Assembly: GCA_029007295.1 (NCBI GenBank)
Contig: JAQXHN010000017.1
Span: 1 to 38,153, forward strand
Reading direction: 5' to 3'
From: Clostridia bacterium
GTDB lineage: Bacteria; Bacillota; Clostridia; Oscillospirales; CAG-272
DNA length: 38,153 nt
The position numbers were made by a program, and so were the translations under genes. Numbering within the stretch: position 1 is the first letter of the stretch; each line of letters starts with the position of its first letter. Of the stretch, positions 34,304-38,153 are shown piece by piece. Under the pieces are notes generated by a model. It was given only the letters and a program-made list of their open reading frames with translations, was not told where the DNA came from and made no database searches.

Positions 34304-35374
34304 AATCCGGAAAAATGTCATCGGCGCTACTGATGAGGAGAGCTATCTTGTCATGAGAAACACATACCGGGATTATTTTATTACAAAGCACGGCGCCGAA
34401 ACATACAATATGCTCATTCAGGATACTAAAGACAAATACGGCGATGTATCAACGGACTATGCCGAGGAAGAGGTTGTGTGCGATTCTCTTGTTGCGCTCC
34501 AAAAGAAAAAAGGCTTTGCCGAGGATATGGCAAAGACACTGTATGAGAACGGATATTCAAAGAATAAAATCAAGAAGTTTTTCCGTACCGTTGCGGACTT
34601 CTTCCGCAAAATGGCGGATATGGTGCGTTCGCTGTTCGATGATTCGACGGTAACACAGGCGGGAGTATATGCGGAGCGTGATGCCGCATTTCTTGACAAG
34701 CTGTCGGATAGCTTCTTTGCCGGAATGCGCAAGGTTGCCGAATACAACTTTGAGGGCGTTGACGGTGAGACGAGGTTAATGAAGAATCCAAAAATATATA
34801 ATCCTGAAACATCTTCTCTCAAGGAACAAATAATACATGCTTCGGATATATTAGAGAAACTTCCTTTATCCGGAAGCGTAAGGTCATATAATTTCAACAG
34901 AGAGGATGCGATTAAAAGAACTATAAAGATTCTTGAAACTACTAACTATAGATTATTTCATAATGAAATAGGCAATATTCTACTTGATGAAAATAGGATA
35001 AGAAAAGCAGCTTCTTATGTTAAGTCGAATTCAAATGTTATTGCTATGGAACTTGTTCCAAATGTTATTAAAAACGGAATAATAATCGGAAAACATCTAA
35101 ATCATAAAAATAACGGTTTTATGACCTATACAATAGGCGGTCGTGTTGAAGTAAACGGAGTGTCGGGAAATATGGGCGTTGTTATAAAAAAGACCACAGA
35201 TTATATGTATAGCTCATATAAAGTAATATTTCCGAATGGCGAAGAAATTAAAATAAGTGAAGAGCCAGGGCACGATGATTTGATTGAAAAAAACAATCAA
35301 GGTTCATCCACTAAACTCTCCACTAACACTATTATACCCGAAAATTCAAATTTGTCAACAGAAAATAAGAAAAA
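34293..35374 (+). pseudogene. Polyvalent-protein fragment with metallopeptidase-tail and LPD3-like domains
   Basis: An open frame runs from 34293 and through 34353 (first ATG, without ribosome site). It reads EEEVVCDSLVALQKKKGFAE (a tail usual after metallopeptidase-like modules), FFRKMADMVRSLFDDSTV, the repeated unit KLSDSFFAGMRKVAEYNFEG, then a new domain: VPNVIKNGIIIGKHLNHKNN, and VEVNGVSGNMGVVIKK, which resembles LPD3-type domains. The frame breaks near 35365 in an A-run (AAGAAAAAATGC) and the reading continues in the next frame as the 35375 unit; residues past 35375 in this frame are shifted nonsense to 35546. Confidence 0.55.
34692..34775 (+). repeat. 84-bp direct repeat, copy 1
   Basis: Identical to 35399-35482 except one base (34698 A for G). 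It encodes LSDSFFAGMRKVAEYNFEGV with the following DGETR. Different domains follow the two copies. Confidence 0.9.
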
Positions 35375-36325
35375 ATGCTCCCTGAGGAACAAGCGGAGCT
35401 TGACAGGCTGTCGGATAGCTTCTTTGCCGGAATGCGCAAGGTTGCCGAATACAACTTTGAGGGCGTTGACGGTGAGACGAGGAAGATGCTGTCGGAAACT
35501 AAAGAAATCGGACTTACAGAAAGTGAAATTAATAAAATATCAGTAACAGTAGATAAAAGTATAAAAAATAAAGGTCATATAGAAATTGCATATAATCAAC
35601 AAAAAATTAAAAAAGTGTCAAAACAACTTCAAGAAATAGTTTTGTCTGCATCAAACGGATTGATAAACATAGGTGAAAAATATGTTGCAATAAATGCTTC
35701 GGATTTGTATCATGAATATATTAGACACTCAAATTCAAAGGTTGAATCAGATAGAGGACAAATTGCAATTACTCCTGATGATATAAAATATGCAATTAAA
35801 TCGATATTTAATCCTGACTATGTTGAAGCTTTATTTACAAGTAAAAATAATCCTACACAACGACAAAGTTTTGTATATGCAAAAAAAGATAAAGAAGGAT
35901 ATGTCATTGCAGTTGAGGTAGTTGGTGGAAACTCAAATCCGAATATTACTCCGGCAATGATAATTAAGTTCACTAAAGAAAAATGGGAGTCATTTATTCA
36001 ATCCAATAATTCCTTAGGAGAAATTCTATATGAAAACGACATAGCAAAGAAAAATTCATTAGATATTGTCGCAAACAAAAAGTACCGTGTTATTGCGGCG
36101 AAGTCTATCTTGAATAAGACTACTTCTAACTCCGCATTCTCCACGGTACATACCAATAATAATACATTTAATTCCGATTTGTCAACAGAAAATGATAAAA
36201 AATATTTGGAAGCCGTGAAAAACGGTGATATGGCAACTGCTCAGGCAATGGTTGAGCAGGCGGCACGGGAAAAAGAAGCGGAGCAAGCAATACAAGGCTT
36301 GCTCCGATGTGTCAACAGTCGGTGA
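35375..36325 (+). pseudogene. Polyvalent-protein fragment with a PBECR/MuF-C-like nuclease domain
   Basis: 316 codons. Residues 11-36 are the repeated unit. Residues about 60-240 resemble the phage PBECR-type (Barnase-EndoU-ColicinE5-RelE) nuclease in MuF C-termini: LYHEYIRHSNSKVESDRGQI (H113, H118), AITPDDIKYAIKSIFNPDYV, a Ser/Tyr-rich strand, and VIAVEVVGGNSNPNI. The tail KKYLEAVKNGDMATAQAMVE is the linker normally found before a further toxin module, but the frame ends at 36325. There is no ribosome site and the ATG sits in the A-run frameshift. Such proteins are injected or secreted toxins of phages and ICEs. An active nuclease is not certain. Confidence 0.6.
35399..35482 (+). repeat. 84-bp direct repeat, copy 2
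   Basis: 83 of 84 bases match copy 1 at 34692; the copies start 707 bases apart. The segment between them carries the LPD3-like domain. Confidence 0.9.
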
Positions 36326-36435
36326 AATCTGCGCTCTTATGTAATTAATGCAGTTGGTTCAACATGAAATTTTCACAACCTCGCATAAGCCGAGCTTTCT
36401 GTTTTTTTCGGCATACAGTTCTTTTGACAGACAGG

Positions 36436-37497
36436 TCAAAAGTTTACAAAATCAAAGTCGGAAAAATCGCACTCCATGTTTTCTACCTTGATAAATTCCT
36501 TGAGACAGCGTATCAAATCGCACATGCCCACTCTGCTTTCTTCCATAAATTCGTTTTGACCGTCAAAGCTGCCTTCATAACTATCACAGCTAATCGGATA
36601 ACTGTCGGAAAATACACTCGGATCAATATAGCCGGTTGCGCTCCTCAAGCTTTCGCCGGTATCTCTGAAATACTTTGAAGACAGGTACTCGTATTTTCCG
36701 TTATATCCGCCCCTCATGCGGAGATAAAAGTTAATGCTGTAGGTGTCGCTGAGCGGGCAATGAAGACAAAACTCCACCATATCGCTGTCGGCCCAATATG
36801 AAATTGAAAAATATTCGTTATCATATCCGCCGTAATATGAAGCGGGTTGCTGGTATATAGAGTAATCGCCGTTTAAACTGCCTATATTAATTGCAAAATT
36901 CTTGCAATATGAAAACAAATCAAGCTGTTCATATTCGGGAGCGCTTGTTTCACTTTCAACGCTTATTTCACTGTCAACACTTGTTTTGTTATCAACGCTT
37001 GTTTCGCTGTCGGCATTCGGTTTGCTGTCGGCACCGGAATTATTGCTGTTACTGTTAACATTTTCGGAAGCCGTTTCTTTTGATTCATCGGTTATAGAAG
37101 GATTTTCCGACTGAACAACAGAATCGCTTGCGGGCTTATCCGAATCGGATGTTTTTTTATCGTTGCCGCTTAAAATAACAATCAATATTACGGCAACGAT
37201 AACAACAGCAAGTGAAATAATAACTGTAAGAATCAGTCCTGTTTTTCTTTTTTTCTTCGGTGCCTTATTCACAGGAGCAGTATCCTGTGAAGCATTTGTA
37301 CCGTCGGAACTTCTTAAAAGCATATCCGAAGAAATATTAAAAATATTTGCCAGAGCAATAATATTCTCGATTGTAGGCTGTGTTTGTCCTGTTTCCCATA
37401 GACTGATACTTTGTCTTGAAACACCAAGCTTTTCAGCTAACTCATCCTGAGACATGTTGCTTTTTTTTCTGTAATTTTTGATATTGTCCGATAACAT
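36436..37497 (-). CDS. Membrane-anchored XRE-family regulator
   Basis: 353 aa. Residues 1-62 are an XRE helix-turn-helix: NIKNYRKKSNMSQDELAEKL, then GVSRQSISLWETGQTQPT. A Lys/Arg patch (80-85) precedes one membrane helix (87-109, LILTVIISLAVVIVAVILIV). Residues 110-195 are a low-complexity Ser/Asp/Asn/Thr/Glu linker with repeats such as SVDNKTSVDSEISVESETS. The last 158 residues form an outer domain rich in Tyr, Ser and Asp; family not recognised. The protein could carry an outside signal directly to DNA. AAGGAAG precedes the ATG. Confidence 0.85.
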   Translation of the reverse strand: MLSDNIKNYRKKSNMSQDELAEKLGVSRQSISLWETGQTQPTIENIIALANIFNISSDMLLRSSDGTNASQDTAPVNKAPKKKRKTGLILTVIISLAVVIVAVILIVILSGNDKKTSDSDKPASDSVVQSENPSITDESKETASENVNSNSNNSGADSKPNADSETSVDNKTSVDSEISVESETSAPEYEQLDLFSYCKNFAINIGSLNGDYSIYQQPASYYGGYDNEYFSISYWADSDMVEFCLHCPLSDTYSINFYLRMRGGYNGKYEYLSSKYFRDTGESLRSATGYIDPSVFSDSYPISCDSYEGSFDGQNEFMEESRVGMCDLIRCLKEFIKVENMECDFSDFDFVNF

Positions 37498-37537
37498 TTT
37501 TCCACTTCCTTAAAATTTAATTCCTGAATTATGAAAT

Positions 37538-37605
37538 ATGATACCATAATCACCGGTTGAATGCAACAAAATTCACTTTGCATTTTGTCAAGTAACGCTT
37601 GCATT
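37538..37605 (-). promoter_or_regulatory. Promoter and likely operator of the membrane XRE gene
   Basis: On the minus strand TTGCAT (37566-37561), a 17-bp spacer and TATCAT (37543-37538). AATGCAA (37560-37566) overlaps the -35; TTGCATT recurs at 37578-37584 and 37599-37605, the last two exactly 21 bases apart (two helix turns). This fits cooperative binding by a regulator, probably the XRE protein itself. Confidence 0.55.
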
Positions 37606-37606
37606 T

Positions 37607-37790
37607 TTACAAAATCGCACGTTCAGAGCTACTAAAATGGTTGTTGCCCTGCGATACTGCCTCTTGAATGAGTTCATTTTTCCCGGCGAGATATTCCGCA
37701 AATGCAGTTACATCGCGGATATATTTTTCTATGTTGTTTTGAGACTTTTCCTCCGTTATCAAATGCTTTTCAAATCGTAAATTGACAGAA
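37607..37790 (-). pseudogene. Tyrosine-integrase N-terminal remnant
   Basis: On the minus strand the frame reads RFEKHLITEEKSQNNIEKYI, then RDVTAFAEYLAGKNELIQEA, matching the SAM-like core-binding domain at the N-terminus of phage/ICE tyrosine integrases. It then loses similarity and stops at TAA (37609-37607). No catalytic domain follows. It marks a decayed integrative element. Confidence 0.65.
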
Positions 37791-37864
37791 CAATGACAGC
37801 ACAGAGCGAATAACTACGTACTCCTACAAACAAAGGCTATTTAACAGCTTTTAAGAAAACAAAA

Positions 37865-37899
37865 AATCCGAACCCTTTACCGATGGATATCCGAACCCT
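37865..37899. repeat. 12-bp direct repeats
   Basis: ATCCGAACCCTT occurs at 37865-37876 and 37888-37899, starts 23 bases apart, between the integrase remnant and the MerR gene. Possible regulator or attachment site; nothing more can be said. Confidence 0.4.
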
Positions 37900-37928
37900 T
37901 CGACCTTTCGTGAAAAGGTTCAAAGGGT
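37894..37928 (-). terminator. Two-part stem-loop after the MerR gene
   Basis: ACCCTT/AAGGGT (37894-37899 with 37923-37928) and ACCTTT/AAAGGT (37902-37907 with 37913-37918) form a stacked hairpin with a CGTGA loop. On the minus strand it lies 23 bases beyond the MerR stop; T-rich sequence (GGATTTTTTG) comes about 25 bases later. Confidence 0.5.
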
Positions 37929-37951
37929 GTGCATCTTTTCATGATATGTTT

Positions 37952-38153
37952 TTAATCATGGTGTGCATTTTCATATGCTCTTCGTACATCCCCCGGCAAT
38001 CCGTTAGGAATCAAACTCTGCACTTGATCTTCACTGCCATCCCGCATTGCCTGCTCATAGTACCAGCACTTGAATTTCAGCATATCCAACACTTTATTCA
38101 TGTGGATAAGCTCTGCCTCAAGTCTCTTCCTTTGCTTTTCAAGGAGTGCTTTT
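37952..38153 (-). CDS. MerR-family regulator, C-terminal part (partial)
   Basis: The frame from the window edge to TAA (37954-37952) reads LLEKQRKRLEAELIHMNKVL, then DMLKFKCWYYEQAMRDGSED. That coiled-coil followed by a (K/R)xWYYE motif is typical of the dimerisation end of MerR-family regulators. The DNA-binding N-terminus lies outside the window. The remaining tail ends RRAYENAHHD. Confidence 0.7.
   Translation of the reverse strand, partial: KALLEKQRKRLEAELIHMNKVLDMLKFKCWYYEQAMRDGSEDQVQSLIPNGLPGDVRRAYENAHHD

Noticed and set aside
38101..38109. DnaA box (TTATCCACA on the minus strand) as sign of an origin
   Set aside because: A single box inside the MerR coding sequence with no cluster or AT-rich unwinding region.

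Overview
The window looks like a chromosome segment of an anaerobic, gut- or rumen-type Clostridia member (Ruminococcaceae/Oscillospirales-like). The reasons are moderate to low GC content, strong AGGAGG-type ribosome sites, SLH surface proteins, a bifunctional AdhE, and an [FeFe]-hydrogenase module of the kind known from Ruminococcus albus. The organism call is inference; there is no rRNA or tRNA gene in the window.

Layout. 1-4000 is accessory and decaying sequence: a cut C-terminal gene end, a sortase-B-like N-terminal stub ending in a dispersed repeat, an XRE regulator, a secreted M23/SLH cell-wall protein, a fossil CDP-alcohol phosphatidyltransferase, a perfect 18-bp hairpin and a hairpin RNA candidate with a CRISPR-repeat-like half. 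4100-8800 is a sugar and surface block: two acyltransferase-3 membrane proteins flank a divergent pair, an alpha-L-fucosidase (GH29) and a class II ketose-bisphosphate aldolase. 8839-13120 carries asnA, then the conserved rpmH-rnpA-yidD-yidC-jag operon, here without dnaA or mnmE/mnmG beside it. 13195-16352 is a polar amino-acid ABC transporter operon whose permease has an extra fused domain. 16352-18032 (minus) is a three-gene operon: a Cys-rich 73-aa protein, a DUF3343-like protein and a cysteine-desulfurase-like enzyme. 18335-20634 is pyrR-uraA behind a clear PyrR attenuator. trmL and secA follow, divergently transcribed. 24085-25291 is a low-information stretch with coding remnants, a rhodanese lipoprotein and a hairpin-rich segment.

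The functional centre is 25292-33666 (minus): adhE, an APH-fold kinase, two thioredoxin-like [2Fe-2S] ferredoxins, a PAS-containing sensory [FeFe]-hydrogenase (HydS-like), a SpoIIE/PP2C phosphatase and a second [FeFe]-hydrogenase. The genes are tightly packed or overlapping, behind one promoter whose -10 lies inside a near-consensus Rex operator. It reads as a redox- and H2-responsive unit joining ethanol formation, H2 formation, H2 sensing and phospho-signalling.

33750-38153 is a second decaying accessory region. It holds frameshifted fragments of phage/ICE polyvalent (MuF/LPD-type) proteins, including a PBECR-like nuclease domain. An 84-bp near-identical direct repeat precedes two different C-terminal domains. 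A membrane-anchored XRE regulator with a likely own operator, a tyrosine-integrase remnant and the C-terminus of a MerR regulator follow. Family calls rest on motifs and recall, not on database searches.
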